From assembly GCF_000346465.2 (NCBI RefSeq), contig NC_034009.1:15664950-15728949 (forward strand): a stretch of DNA of 64,000 nt. The letters are read 5' to 3'. The notes under the pieces are model-generated. The model was not told where the DNA came from, made no database searches, and saw only the letters and a program-made list of their open reading frames with translations. A program made the position numbers and the translations under genes. Below, one piece after another: positions 45,547-56,513 of this stretch. The number at the start of each line of letters is the position of its first letter. The stretch's first letter is position 1. Source of the DNA: Prunus persica (Eukaryota > Streptophyta > Magnoliopsida > Rosales > Rosaceae).

Positions 45547-45991
45547 CCTCGTGGGATCAACCTCGTACGTACATATGCTATACCACTGAACGGCTCGTGC
45601 ACTTATGAGTATCACTAGTTAGGTATGCAACTGAATCAATTTTGGCGCAATTGAATTCGACACCAACACCCTACATTAATCTCCTACGGAAAAATGATAG
45701 AGTGAGCATCTAAGAGTAGTTTCACCGCAGGAGCCTAGCACAATCAAAAGGCTCAATAGGCCTCCAAAAGTGGTTCTAACAAAGACATCCAGCCCGGGCA
45801 AGACCTGGGGTCCACCAATCCCTAGCAAAGCCCAAGGCAAGATCAGCTTGAGTTGCTGCCTAAGGGCGCTGATGTCAACGAATAAATTTTTTTATAAAAA
45901 ATTGAACAAAAATCTGAAAAATTACCAAAGATTCAGAATTTTTTTTTCTACATACCTAGCAAGTTGTTATTATTATTAATCTCATACATAT
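45547..45991. other. Left part of a small DNA element interrupted by the Tat element
   Basis: GAGCATCTAAGAGTAGTTTC near 45706 and, on the other side of the Tat element, its partial inverse TTAGAGCACTTTCACCC (about 57230-57214 on the minus strand) look like the two ends of a MITE of about 450 bp split by the 11-kb insertion. No coding frame. Confidence 0.3.
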
Positions 45992-46585
45992 TGTTTGCGC
46001 TAAAACTAAACATATATAAATAAAGCTAACTTATAGGTGGAGTGAATGATTTGGACCCGAGGATCCTTCGGTCTGTGATGTCCTCCCTCGAGGTGCAATG
46101 CTGAAATTGGCCTGAAGAAAGAAACGGCAGGTGAAGCCTAAGACACCGGTGTGGCGCCGGTCGAAGACCCTTTGATGCCAAAGATTAGTTACTAAGAGCA
46201 ATTCTATTAACAATGTGAAAGCACAAGTCCAGTAAAAACGTCTTACCTCTTGGCTGTGCCAAAGGGCTCTATTTATAAAGAGCATTTGTAATGCTCTTAG
46301 TACTTAGTTTCGATGTGGGACTCTTGGGAGTGTCTTCGGCGGTCGACACGTGCTCTAACAGGCTCTGGCGGGAGTTCCGAGGTTATCTGTCGGGATTGCT
46401 CGGAATCGTGTGCCGAAGGTCGGTGTGGATGAGTTAGTTGTGGGCATTTTACCAACTTGATGACCACGTATGACTAGGTAGAATATGCCGATTGATCCTT
46501 CGGCATGGCTCACTGAGCTGGTCTCAGCTTTGTTTACATTCCACGTGTCATGTCGTGAGTGGGGGGGTCAGATATGGTACAAATA
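45992..46585 (-). repeat. 3' LTR of the Tat element
   Basis: 594 bp, matching the right LTR. On the minus strand it ends ..GCGCAAACA. It retains two short segments, near 46150 and 46325, that are missing from the right LTR. The TATA motif (CTTTATAAATAGAGC) lies near 46267-46281. Confidence 0.92.
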
Positions 46586-46794
46586 GGAGACTCCCAAGTT
46601 TCCGATCGAGAAGGGACTTCTTGGTTGGGGACTTGCTTATCCCTGAGCTCCGGCATTCTAACCCGGGTATGAGCGTCTTTCGTTGTATGTCGATGGTGAT
46701 CATGTAGTCCCCCAAGTCCCCGAGCAAAGGGGAGTTTGAAGATTGGAAGGGAACGGGAGCAAGACCCGAAGGTGTTTTGAAGTTTTGAGAAAAC

Positions 46795-47200
46795 AATCAA
46801 CCGTTGTGGGTCTTCATTCGGCACAGGAGGTGAGTGAGAACTCAAGAATATGCGCTTGCCGTTCGGCACAAGAGGTGAGTGGGGACTCAAGCAAAGTGTG
46901 TCTGCCGTTCGGCACGAGAGATGAGTGGGGACTCAACCAAAATGTGTCTGCCATTCGGCACAAGAGGTGAGTGGGACGCAGCTTATGGGTGCATGCAGTT
47001 CAGCACGAGAGGTGAGCGAGAACTCAACAATGTGCGCTTGTCGTTCGGCACAAGAGGTGAGTGGGGACTTAACCAAAGTGTGCTTGCCGTTCGGCTCAAG
47101 AGGTGAGTGGGGATTATACTAAAGTGTGTCTGTCGTTCGGCACTAAAGGTGAGTGGGACTCAACCAATGGGTGCATGCCGTTCGTTGGTAGAGTTATGTT
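46795..47200 (+). repeat. Minisatellite, about eight units of 45-46 bp
   Basis: Units share GTTCGGCACAAGAGGTGAGT. GGTGAGT-like cores sit near 46829, 46874, 46920, 46966, 47011, 47056, 47102 and 47148. The array lies between the 3' LTR and the antisense gene's TATA box. Tandem repeats in this 3' hypervariable region are known for Tat/Ogre elements and can seed satellite DNA. The units are diverged, and the 45-bp period keeps frames partly open without making a protein. Confidence 0.9.
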
Positions 47201-47354
47201 TCGAAAAGAAAGTCTGAGAGAATCTGAAGTGCTCGCTTAAGTGGGAAGCGCTGACTCTTTGGCTTCCCTGTTCATGTATAACATGTGTCGAGAGGGTTGC
47301 GAGGGGTCGCGTCGCTTCGTTTCCCGATGCGTCGTTTCGTTTTCCGATGCCTGG

Positions 47355-47375
47355 TTCGTCCTATAAATGAGCCAA
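47355..47375 (+). promoter_or_regulatory. TATA box of the antisense gene in the Tat element
   Basis: CCTATAAATGAGCC near 47361, about 330 bp before the first ATG. A donor-like AACAAGGTATGC near 47530 and acceptor TTTTTGTAG at 47689 indicate a 5'-UTR intron that joins the leader directly to the ATG at 47690. Confidence 0.55.
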
Positions 47376-47689
47376 AGAGACAGTAGGAGGGGTACTTGAC
47401 ATTTTGAGAGCAAATAGAGCTTGTGAGAGGTGATTTTCGGTAAGTGCACTGCAGTGGTATAGGCGAGTTTTGGTGATATTTTTCAAGGCGGAGGCGATTT
47501 TCGGCATTCCCCAACCACCGTGTGAACAAGGTATGCTGTCGTGTTTTCTTCTAAATTGAATCAAGTCCTTCAATTGTTGTATGAACATGTATGAACATAG
47601 ATGAACGTAGATGAACATGAGCTCTTGGGCTGTAGGATAGGAGTTTGATTCTGGCATGTTGTTTAGTGTCGTTTCACTTTTTTTTGTAG

Positions 47690-50122
47690 ATGTTGGATAC
47701 TGAATCAGACTATAGTGGTAGCCCAGCCCAAGAGCGTTTGAGGGAGAATCGGCATCAGAGAGCTCGACTGCAGGGTTAGATAGTACCGATTTTGAGGGCG
47801 CCGAGGGATTAGGGGTTGCAGAGGTGCCTACCGAATCCGGGAGCAATTCAAGTATGGAGGTGGTGGAGGTGAATAACTCTCAACCATTGACATCCGGTCG
47901 CCGAGCTAAGGTGACCGAGGTTGGTGTGTCGGTTGCTGATCCGGGAGAAGATGTGTTGATCGTGGTTAACGGCCGGCAGAGGGTGCCGATGGCGAAGCCG
48001 AAGGGCCCAATGTATGGTGTAAATTTCCTAGAGCCAAACGCCCTGAACGGGCCAGAGTTGGTGAGAATCAGGGCGGAGTTCCACATCCCAGATTTGGTGG
48101 TGATGCGGATCCCTTGGCCGTTGGAGTCCCAGAGCGATTCGGTTGGTGAAGTGGTCTTCTTCACTGATGTCTTCAAGCATGGGCTTCAGCGCCGTTGAGA
48201 CATTTGGTGCAGAAGATCCTTGCCTAAATCAGCTACGCCTCTGGGCAGTTTACTTCTAATTTTTGGATTACGCTGCTTGGGACGATCACGGCTTTCGACC
48301 TAGCTGGTGAGGGGGAGTTGAGCAACGAGCGTGTTTAGAGGGGTGGGTTCAGTCGAATTGCCTTTTGGCCTACAGCGTGACGAGGGTGAAGTGTGCTGAT
48401 TAAGAGGGGTGGGTTCAGTCGAATTGCCTTTTGGCAGGTCAGCGAGGGCACTTTGTGGTCGGGGTGCCGAGCTCGTAGAAAAGCTAGTGCCGGCGTCAAG
48501 TGCTGGTTTTCGGAGCTTGGAAATCGGCACAGGGGGTGATTGTGGAGAGGCACATCCACACGACCTTTTAAACAGTTGGTAGGCTTATAGGATGTCATTT
48601 CGGCATATTAGTATTTATTTATTGATTTTTTTTAACCTGCCAAAGCTAACTTGGGTTGTGTATTTTGGTATTGTAGTGTCCTTGAAACAGCCGATCGCAA
48701 CAAAGAGGGAAGTTGAAGTAATCGAGCGTGTTCAGTAGAAAATTGCTGAAGAAGATCGTTTCTTCAAGACCCTGCTAGACTACAAGAATTTGTTCAAGGT
48801 GGGTCTGATTGGCGAGCCAGGGTGGGTCTGATTGGCGAGCCAGGGTACGTCCGAAGGAGAGACGAGGAAGAGGAGGAAAAGTAAGTAATGCTGTTCGACA
48901 AGTATTGTACTTTATCTATTTCTGCATGCCGTCCGTTTCCTAACTTGTTTCTCTCTTGTGCAGTGGCTGGTGGTAAGGCAATGAACGAAGCTACAAGGAG
49001 GCGGCTAGAGTCGCAAGCCCCCTAGAACAAAAAAAGACGGCTCACAGAGGTTGAAGACGAAGCCACTGAGTCAAGTTAAAGGGGCTTTGGCACCGGAGGT
49101 GACGGTGGCTGATCATCGATAGGAAAAATGGGTGGCCGAGGCTGAGGCCATTCGCGAGGCCCACCTCCAGGCTACAGGGAAGAGGGTGATCGAGGGTGCC
49201 TTCGACGTGACCCCTCTGTTAAAGAGGCCGAGGGGGCCGAATAAGGATGCGGTCGTCCTCGTTCCTGATGACGAGGAGGATGCTGATACTGAACCGGTGA
49301 ACGTGGCTTGCCCTCGGAAAGTTGTGCCATTCGTGAACTGTTTCATCGACAAAGCTCAGATTGAGCTCCCGGAGCTGGAGCATCTGTCGATGAAAACGGT
49401 CCGCGAGCAGGCCACCCGAGCCTTTCGCCTTCAGGCTGCTATAAGTGTTTATGCGGTCGGCATGTGCTAACCCTGTGTTGTTTGTAGGCTAACACAGAGA
49501 TGTGGCTCTGCATGAAACGATCAATGCTGCCGAGCGCGTTTAGAAAAGGTATGAGGATAGCCGAGCCAAGATTACCGAGGCTGGGAAGCTAATCCAAGAT
49601 GCGAATCGGCATGCTGAGGAAAATACCGCGAAGATTGCAGAGCTATCGTCGAAGTTGGTGGACGCTGAGAAGGTGACTGTGGATGCCAAGGAATCTAAGG
49701 CAACGGCAGAGGCGGCGAACGAAACCGGTCTTCGGTCTCGTGCTAAGGAGGTGGAAGAGGCTAAGAAAAAGGCCATAACTGAGTACCAAAGCTCGGAAGA
49801 GTTCACGGCGCTTCTTTACAAAGAGGTGATGAAGCAATGCGAGGATCTGATATATCGATTCAAGCGCTTCAATGCCAACAAAAAGCTGAGCCTCAACTTC
49901 CTTCGCGACCCGCCACCGTTGCCTGAAAGGGTGATTGAAGAAATGGTGGAGGCGTACCTGGGCGATGATGTGGATGCCGGTTCCTCGAGTGGTTCGGATT
50001 CAAGCAGTGAGAAGGAAGAAACCACCCCTTCTGCCGAGCCTTCGATCGCTCCTGATGCCAAGGTGTCAGCCACTTCGTTCACTACCGCTGAGACCATGGC
50101 CGCCTATCCTCCGATGCCTTAA
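47690..50122 (+). pseudogene. Antisense gene of the Tat element (gypsy-type 'Transposase_28'-like, coiled coil)
   Basis: It starts at ATG 47690 (MLDTESDYSG) right after a splice acceptor. A one-base shift near 47777 moves it into the frame with VTEVGVSVADPGEDVLIVVN and VVFFTDVFKHGLQR. Across a second shift, ASGQFTSNFWITLLGTITAF follows; this resembles the 'putative gypsy-type transposon' domain (PF04195). A spliced middle follows, with donor GTAAGT near 48880 and acceptor TGTGCAG at 48963. The C-terminal coiled coil (49530-49800) leads to EDLIYRFKRFNANKKLSLNF and DPPPLPERVIEEMVEAYLGD, ending TAA at 50120-50122. The C-terminal part is well preserved. The function is unknown; such antisense frames recur in Tat elements. 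Confidence 0.7.
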
Positions 50123-50394
50123 CACATTTGTTTTTTTTTTTTTTGTAATTCAAGTTATGTTTGAACAATTCGGCCGTTTGGCCAATTTTGTTAAGACAAT
50201 TGCCCATATGTGGCTTTCTATTGTGGTTAATTTTGCGATCGGTTTGGTATTTTCATCGTATTCATATAGTTGCATGCTTGCCATAGATAGTGTATGTGGG
50301 TCGGTGTCATTAAGGCGTAGTCAGATGCATAAGATAGAAAAGTAGATAATGATGCCAAAAGAAAAAGGGTCCACAATTTTAACCGAAGGTTGGT

Positions 50395-51548
50395 TTACTT
50401 GTAATAATATTTTAAATTATCAACATTCCAAAGGTGGCCGAGGGTTTGACCATCGGAGCCATGCAATTGGTAGGTGCCTGGTCGGCAGATGCTGACAACT
50501 TCATAGGGTCCTTCCAATGAAGGGCCGAGAATGCCTTCGGTAGGGTTTCTCGTTGCTAGAGATACTTTATGCAGAACCCAATCCCCCCACTTTGAACAAT
50601 CGGTGTTTGACACGTGAGTCATAATACTGAGCCATTCACTGTTTGTATGCAGCATTTCGAAACTGTGCTTGTGATCGGTGTTCATCGATGAGATCCAGGT
50701 TTAGGGCGAGTTGGTGCCCATTTTGCTTGGGATTGTAAGATGCCGTTCGGCATGTGGGCGCATGTACTTCCACCGGTACTACAGCTTCGGTGCCAAAGGC
50801 CAGTGAGAACGGGATCTCACCTGTTGACCTTCGGTAGGAGGCATTGATGGCCCATAATGCTTCCGGTAGTATTGCAGGCCAATCGCCTTTGGCGACTCCA
50901 AGCTTCTTTTTTAACGTCTTTTTGATGATTTTGTTGATGAGCTCTACCTATCCATTAGATTGTGGATGTGCCGGAGATGCAAAGAATATGTTGATGTTGA
51001 ATCGGGAGCATAGATGCCAAAAGCGAGAGCAGTCAAATTGCTTGGCATTGTCTGTGATGATTGCGTTTGGTAGGCCGAATCGGCATATGATGTTCTTCCA
51101 TATGACATGTTCGATTTTAGAGGCCGTGATTATTGCTAGTGCTTCGGCTTCGGTCCATTTGGTAAAGTAATCGACGGTTACGACTGCAAACTTGAGCTGT
51201 CCCTTGCTTGTGGCAAGGGCTCGATAAGATCGAGTCCCCATTACGCGAATGGCCAAGGGCTCGTTATCGAAGTGAGTGGTTCGGTAGGTAGCTTTGATAT
51301 GGAGCCTAAGCGTGGGCACTGGTTGCATTTTTGCACGATTTTGAAGGCCAAAGATCGGGATCTCGAATGGTTGCCACACGCACCTTCTTGAAGTTCTCGC
51401 AGGATATGGTCCCCCTGTTGTGGAGTAACACATCGTAGCAATGGTAGGGAGTGGCCATGTCGGTAGAGGTTGTTTTGCAAGAAAAGGTATCGCGCTGATC
51501 AGCGTTGGATAGCTTTGGCCTCGGTTTTGTCAATCGAAAGCGTGTCAT
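50395..51548 (-). pseudogene. Integrase of the Tat element
   Basis: A zinc-finger region with SLPLLRCVTPQQGDHILREL and IVQKCNQCPR (51480-51300) precedes the catalytic core with VTVDYFTKWTEAEA, NAIITDNAKQFD and SPAHPQSNG (51240-50948). The C-terminal part ends GTYQLHGSDGQTLGHLWNVD (to 50395). Two catalytic Asp positions are present. The expected Glu after SPAHPQSNG falls at a stop/frame break. About four frame breaks make it inactive. Confidence 0.85.
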
Positions 51549-51607
51549 CGGTGAGGTGGGCGTGGATTAGATCCGTCCAACTAGGGTCTTGCCAAACGGC
51601 GTTTACC

Positions 51608-52685
51608 TCAGCTTCGGGAGGACTTTTTCGAGCCTTTCGCCTTGTGGCGTCTGACGCGGTCATCGATTGCCGATGCAAGCCTTGAGAGAGCATTGGCATG
51701 ATTATTCTCGGATCGGGGGATCTGCTGGATTTGGTATACGTTAAACTGATCGAGCAATCGGCGGGTCTGCACTAGATAGGTCGCCATGGATTCATCTTTT
51801 GTCTTGAATTCAGTGATCACCTGGTTGACGACTAGTTGGAAGTCGCTACATATCATCAGCCGTTCGGCACCCATGCTTTTGGCAGGCCGGAGGCTCGCCA
51901 AGAGGGCTTTGTTATTGGAAGCGTGAAATTGAAAACGGATGGCATATTCGATTGTAGTGTCATCTGGTGTCTTGAGGACTAGGCCTGCGCTACTGCCTTG
52001 TCGATTGGATGAGCCGTCAACGTATAATGTCTAGTGATGAGTTGTGGGATCGAATGTATGTTCAGCCAAATGTGCATCCATGATGCCGAGGGTGATTCCG
52101 TGATAGGATCGATTGGTCGATCGTTTTCAGAAATGAGTGTGAGTTCCAAAATGAAATCAGCCACAGCTTGTCCCTTTTCAGCAGGCCGAGGATGATAACA
52201 TATGTCGAATTCACCGAGCTCGATGGCCCATTTGATCAGTCGCCCTGATGTCTCCGGCTTTTGCAGGACTTGCCGTAGGGGCTGGTTAGTCAATACTTCG
52301 ATGGTGTGAGCCTGGAAGTAGGGTCGAAGTTGTGCGCGGAGAGAACAAGAATGTAGGCCAATTTTTCAAGTTTGGGGTGCCATTGCTCCGCGTCCTGTAG
52401 CACATGGCTTGTATAGAAGATGGGGAGCTCAATGCCATTTGGTCTATGATTGAGCACATAACTTAATGCCATTGCCGATACTGAGAGGTAGATGATGAGG
52501 TTTTCTCCTGAAAGAGGTGTGGACAGCAGAAGGGCTCTACTCATATAAGCTTTAAGATCTTCGAACGCTTGGTCGCATTCGGAAGTCCAAACGACCTGTC
52601 GTTTACTCCCTTTGAAGGCTTTAAAGAATGGGGCACATCGGTAAGTGGCTTTGGATATGAAGCGGTCTAAGGTGGCTTTGAACAT
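51608..52685 (-). pseudogene. RNase H and second (archaeal-type) RNase H of the Tat element
   Basis: The Gypsy RNase H region covers 52685-51979, with ERFISKATYR-like start and RLIKWAIELGEFDICYHPRP. After it, a second RNase H (about 52015-51608) has GAERLMICSDFQLVVNQV and ALSRLASAIDD. The usual NN-x-A-E-Y-E-A-L block is reduced to NNKALLASL. Tandem RNase H domains mark the Tat lineage. Confidence 0.85.
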
Positions 52686-52699
52686 CCTTCTTCATCTTC

Positions 52700-53560
52700 G
52701 GTACCTGTATATCTAGTAATACCTGGATTTTCTCAGGGTTATCTTCCCCCGTTGGCTTATCATGAAGCCTAGGAATTTGCCGAAAGAGACGTCGAAGCCA
52801 CATTTACTTCGGTTCAGGCGCATATGGTACTTTTTTAGGGTTCTGAACATGAGGAAGAGGTTCCAAAGATGATCGTCGGCAGTCTTGCTTTTGACTAGCA
52901 TGCCGTCTACGTAGATTTCCATTGAAGTGCCAATGAGTTCAGCAAATATTTTGTTGACCAGTCGTTGATATGCTGCCCCAGCATTATTTAGGCCGAATGG
53001 CATGACGTTGTTGCAGTAGAGGCCTCTATTGGTGATGAATGCCGTATGTTCGCGATCTGCAGGATGCATGAAGATCTGGTAGTAGCCGGAATAGGCGTCT
53101 ATGAAGCTGAGCATGTCACACCCCGGGATCGGCTACGCCGTAGCACGATATTGTCCGCTTTGGGCCCCCCTCTCTGCCCTCACGGTTTTGTTTCTGAAAG
53201 CTCACGAGCAACTTCCCAATGGGTCACCCATCCTGGGATTGCTCTAGCCCCCAACTCGCTTAACTTCGGAGTTCCTACGACTCCGAAGCCAGTGAGCTCC
53301 CAAAAGGCCTCGTGCTAGATGGATGCGGGTATGCACATATAAGGCACATCACCCCCTCTCCATTGGTTGATGTGGGATCTTACAGAGCAGCTCATGGCCG
53401 GCCGTGGCGTCCACCAGTTGGTAGATTCGTGGTAGTGGGAAGCTATCCTTTGGGCATGCTTTGTTTAGATTCGTATAATCCTGGCACATTCACCAGGCTC
53501 CACCAGATTTCTTTACCAAAACCGAATTAGCAAGCTAGATAGGGTAGGTTACCTCACGGA
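52700..53560 (-). pseudogene. Reverse transcriptase of the Tat element, interrupted by Cassandra
   Basis: The 5' part (53560-53385) gives LNKACPKDSFPLPRIYQLVD, with a stop and shift just before it. The 3' part (53113-52713) starts at LSFIDAYSGYYQIFMHPADR and contains MPFGLNNAGAAYQRLVNKIF and EIYVDGMLVKS, where the catalytic Y-x-D-D has become YVDG. The two parts are separated by a 271-bp solo LTR plus a 5-bp duplication. Confidence 0.9.
53114..53384 (-). mobile_element. Solo Cassandra TRIM LTR carrying 5S rRNA-like sequence
   Basis: 271 bp starting TGTAAGATCCC on the minus strand and ending GGGGTGTGACA, with exact 5-bp duplication GAGCA on both sides (53109-53113 and 53385-53389). It contains AACTCCGAAGTTAAGCGAGT and CCCAGGATGGGTGACCCA, which match the 5S rRNA core, and the Cassandra tail GCCCAAAGCGGACAATATCG. 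Cassandra is a terminal-repeat retrotransposon in miniature whose LTRs carry a 5S-derived Pol III promoter. With only one LTR present, it is a solo LTR left by recombination. Confidence 0.95.
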
Positions 53561-54037
53561 TGAAACTGATTGCTTGAAGCTTGTCTACTTCGAGCTTCAT
53601 TGCTTCGTATTGTTCGACATCATAGGATCGTCTCTTCTGTCAAGTTTTCAAAGAAAGGGAGATGCTGAGCTTGTGGCAGATGAAATCAGGGGAGATGCCA
53701 GGCATGTCGTCATAGGACCAAGCAAAAACTTCCAAATTAGCCTTCAGAAATGCGATGAACTGGATCGAAAGAGACAAACTAAGAGAGGTTTCGATTCTGA
53801 CCTACCGATCCTTCTGTGTGTCAAAAATGGATATTGTTTCTAGCTCTTTGACAAGTAGAGCTTGCGGCTTGACAGCTTCATCCATGGGGTTGTCAGGACG
53901 CTCAAACTCTCCCTTGCCGTTTGGCATGGTCAAGCTGGAAACGGCCAGGAATTCAGGTGTTTTTCGTCCTGAGACTCGAGTTGCCGATTCTCCTGTGGAC
54001 GACAAATAACATATCCGTGCTCTTAATTGGTCCCCTC

Positions 54038-54430
54038 TTACTTGGCCGAAACAGAGTGCGTTGGGAATTTTAGCAGCATCATATGCGGCGATAATATGGC
54101 CTTCATTCGGGTGAGGGCGGGCCTACCGATGATGGCGTTATAAGCTGTCAGACAGTCGACCACCAAGAAGTGAGTGTAGATGAACGTCCTTCTGGGGCTG
54201 GTGCCGATGGGAAGGGGGAGTTGGATGCTTCCGATTGGCTCCACAACATCACCTAAGAAGCTTAAAAGGGGGTGATGTCCTTATTCCGAGGCTTATGAAG
54301 GCATCGGCAAAGAGTACGTTGACCGAACTTTTGGTGTTGATGAGGATTCGGCCTACGTCAAAATCGGCAATGTCGGCACGAATGATCAAGGGATTAGAGT
54401 GAGGAAAAATGATGCCCTTCTCTTCTTCCT
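54038..54430 (-). pseudogene. Aspartic protease region of the Tat element (active site lost)
   Basis: The minus strand reads NPLIIRADIADFDVGRILIN followed by TKSSVNVLFADAF, where retroelement proteases have a D-(T/S)-G-S-S site. Here it is N-T-K-S-S, so both Asp and Gly are lost. Downstream is the usual FLVVDCLTAYNAIIGRPAL segment before RT. Confidence 0.75.
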
Positions 54431-54949
54431 CGGAAAAGGTAATGCGTTCTCATCCGATTCGTCAAATTTTGCTATTGCGCCCTTCAGTGATGCTGAGGAT
54501 CTGAGGGTGCCGAACGGCACGCACGTAATTTTTGACGGACCTATTGCTTAAACCAGCAATAGGTGTACCACCGCTGATCATGTTGATATGCCGATTACCC
54601 GGCTATTCGGGGGCCGGATATGCAATTAGATACTGGTCTAGTTTGCCTTCACTGATCAGCCGTTCAACAATTTTTCGGACGACGATGCATGATTAAGTAT
54701 CATGGCCATTGTATTGGTGGCATCAGCAGAATACTCCAGTATCTTTGTCGACCTGCCGAGGGAGCTTCCGGTTGTTTGGCTTCAAAATTATCTGATTTTC
54801 GGCCATCAGGACATGTTTGTAAGTCGAGTTGAGCAAGGTAAAGACTTCCTCTGGTTGGGCCCTTTTGGGCTTCGAAAATCGAGTCTGCCACTCAGCTCTT
54901 TATTTCGTTTGACTCCGTCCTGCCGACTCTGAAATCCGTCCCTTCACTT

Positions 54950-56480
54950 GTGTCCTGTTGTGTAAGGAGCAGACACGGTAGGTACCGTTCAGTAAGGAGC
55001 TTGCTCTACGTTCGCAGGTCATAGGTTGGTGCCGGGGCTTGACCTATGTTAGCCGTTAGGCAGGGAGGTGCCAAAGGCATTCCTTTAGAGTTGAAGTGTT
55101 TCGACTTGGCGTAAATGGCTGCCTGTTTCATCAGTTCGCCATAGGTGGTCCAATTGCTGCTGTGGACCAGATAGCGAAATTGAGATGCTCGAAGGCCACT
55201 TTTGAAAGCACCGAAGGCTGCTCGATCGTTGGTCTCCGGACACCGAGAGTATTCATGGCTGAATCTAGCTGCATATTCCAGAAGAGGCTCGTCATCTCCT
55301 TGCCAAATGGTGTAAAGATCGTCAGCAGAGTAAAGGCGATCAGTCTGTATCATAAAATGATTAAGGAAAGTTTGTTTTAATTGATCGAAAGAGTCTACCG
55401 TACTTGGCTCCAGTCGATAGAACCAATTCAGGGCCGCTCCAGCCAAGATGGATGGAAATAGTAGGCACTGGCCTTTATCGGTGAGCCCTTTGCAACCCAG
55501 GGCCGATTGGAAGGTATGAATGTGTGTCACAGGATCTTCTACTCCCATGTAGAATGATATTTGGAGTGCCTGGACCTCCTTTTCATGTCAGTAGATTCGG
55601 ATTCGGCTGGTGAACGGTCCTGGCTGTACCTTTCCCCAGGTTAGTGTCTGAATTTGGTTCTGTTCTTCCTCGATCTGATTGACTTTCTGAAGGAGGAGGC
55701 GAATGGTGGGATGGGTAGGAGGGAGGTCATTGCAGAAGGGTTCTAACGTCTGGGGGACGGTTGGACAACGAACGTCGTGTCTTTGTGTTTCAGTGGCTCT
55801 AGTGTTCTTGTCTGGATAATCTTGATGTTGCCAATCGGCATGAGATCGTCTTTCTAAGAGAGGTCGGAGTGTAGTCAAATTCGTCTGTTTCTTCTAGACC
55901 GATCGCGCCGTACCTTCGGTGAAGAGGAGATTTCGGTCCGAGTACGTCCAGGTGCCGGTCGTCGAGTTTCGCTTGGACCGGAATCGGGGAAGTCCGCTGT
56001 TCCCTACGCCGATCATTGAGTCTATCACGACAGTCAGAGTAGACACTATATTCCAGGTGGCGCTCCTCTGGAGAGGGCACGAACAACCTTCCGGAGACTG
56101 GCGCCCACAGCAGGCTGTCTTCCTCTCTCCTGACCGCTAGGCTTCAGTACGTTTTTGAGTGATTGCTCCTGCCGAAGCTGCATGGTCTGTTCCAAACCAT
56201 CTTGCAGTTGGGCGGAGTGTGATTGCTGCTCGTGAAGCTGTTTTTGGGTGTCGTTCAGTTTGGAGGAAATGATGTTGTTGTGTTCCTGCATTTTGGCCAT
56301 TTCCCGTTGCAGGGCTTCCATCCTATCCTCCAGGGTGTTCTACCTACCTGGCGTTTCCACTCGAGGTGTGCCGGGCGGTGCAGCAGGGTTTGCTCTGCTG
56401 GCAAAGACGATGATAGGACCATCAGTCACAAAGGGCGAATGAGGGTTCATAGTTAGGTGTAAAAGGAGATATGGGCTCAT
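54950..56480 (-). pseudogene. gag of the Tat element
   Basis: A possible start ATG at 56480-56478 lies 14 bp past the primer-binding site. A coiled-coil segment (MEALQREMAKMQEHNNIISS, from 56321) and a degenerate middle follow. A capsid-type Retrotrans_gag domain lies at 55548-55006, with GAALNWFYRLEPSTVDSFDQ and SADDLYTIWQGDDEPLLEYA. Stops and shifts occur at about 56360 and 55580, among others. No zinc knuckle was seen. Confidence 0.85.
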
Positions 56481-56493
56481 TGTCAATCGAAAT

Positions 56494-56512
56494 TCCCACA
56501 GACGGCGCCAAT
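56494..56512 (-). other. Primer-binding site of the Tat element
   Basis: TTGGCGCCGTCTGTGGGAA on the minus strand, next to the end of the 5' LTR, is a familiar tRNA primer site of plant Gypsy elements. Confidence 0.85.
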
Positions 56513-56513
56513 C

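Noticed and set aside
45307..45618. Overlapping Gly/Pro-rich frames on both strands
   Set aside because: They arise from GC-rich subterminal repeats of the hAT element at 44664-45538.
46795..47200. Regular ~45-bp repeats that might look like a CRISPR array
   Set aside because: The units are diverged along their whole length with no constant repeat/variable spacer pattern, and the genome is a plant. It is a minisatellite in an LTR element.
53215..53300. A 5S rRNA gene
   Set aside because: The 5S-like core is only partial and lies inside a bounded Cassandra LTR with a target duplication.
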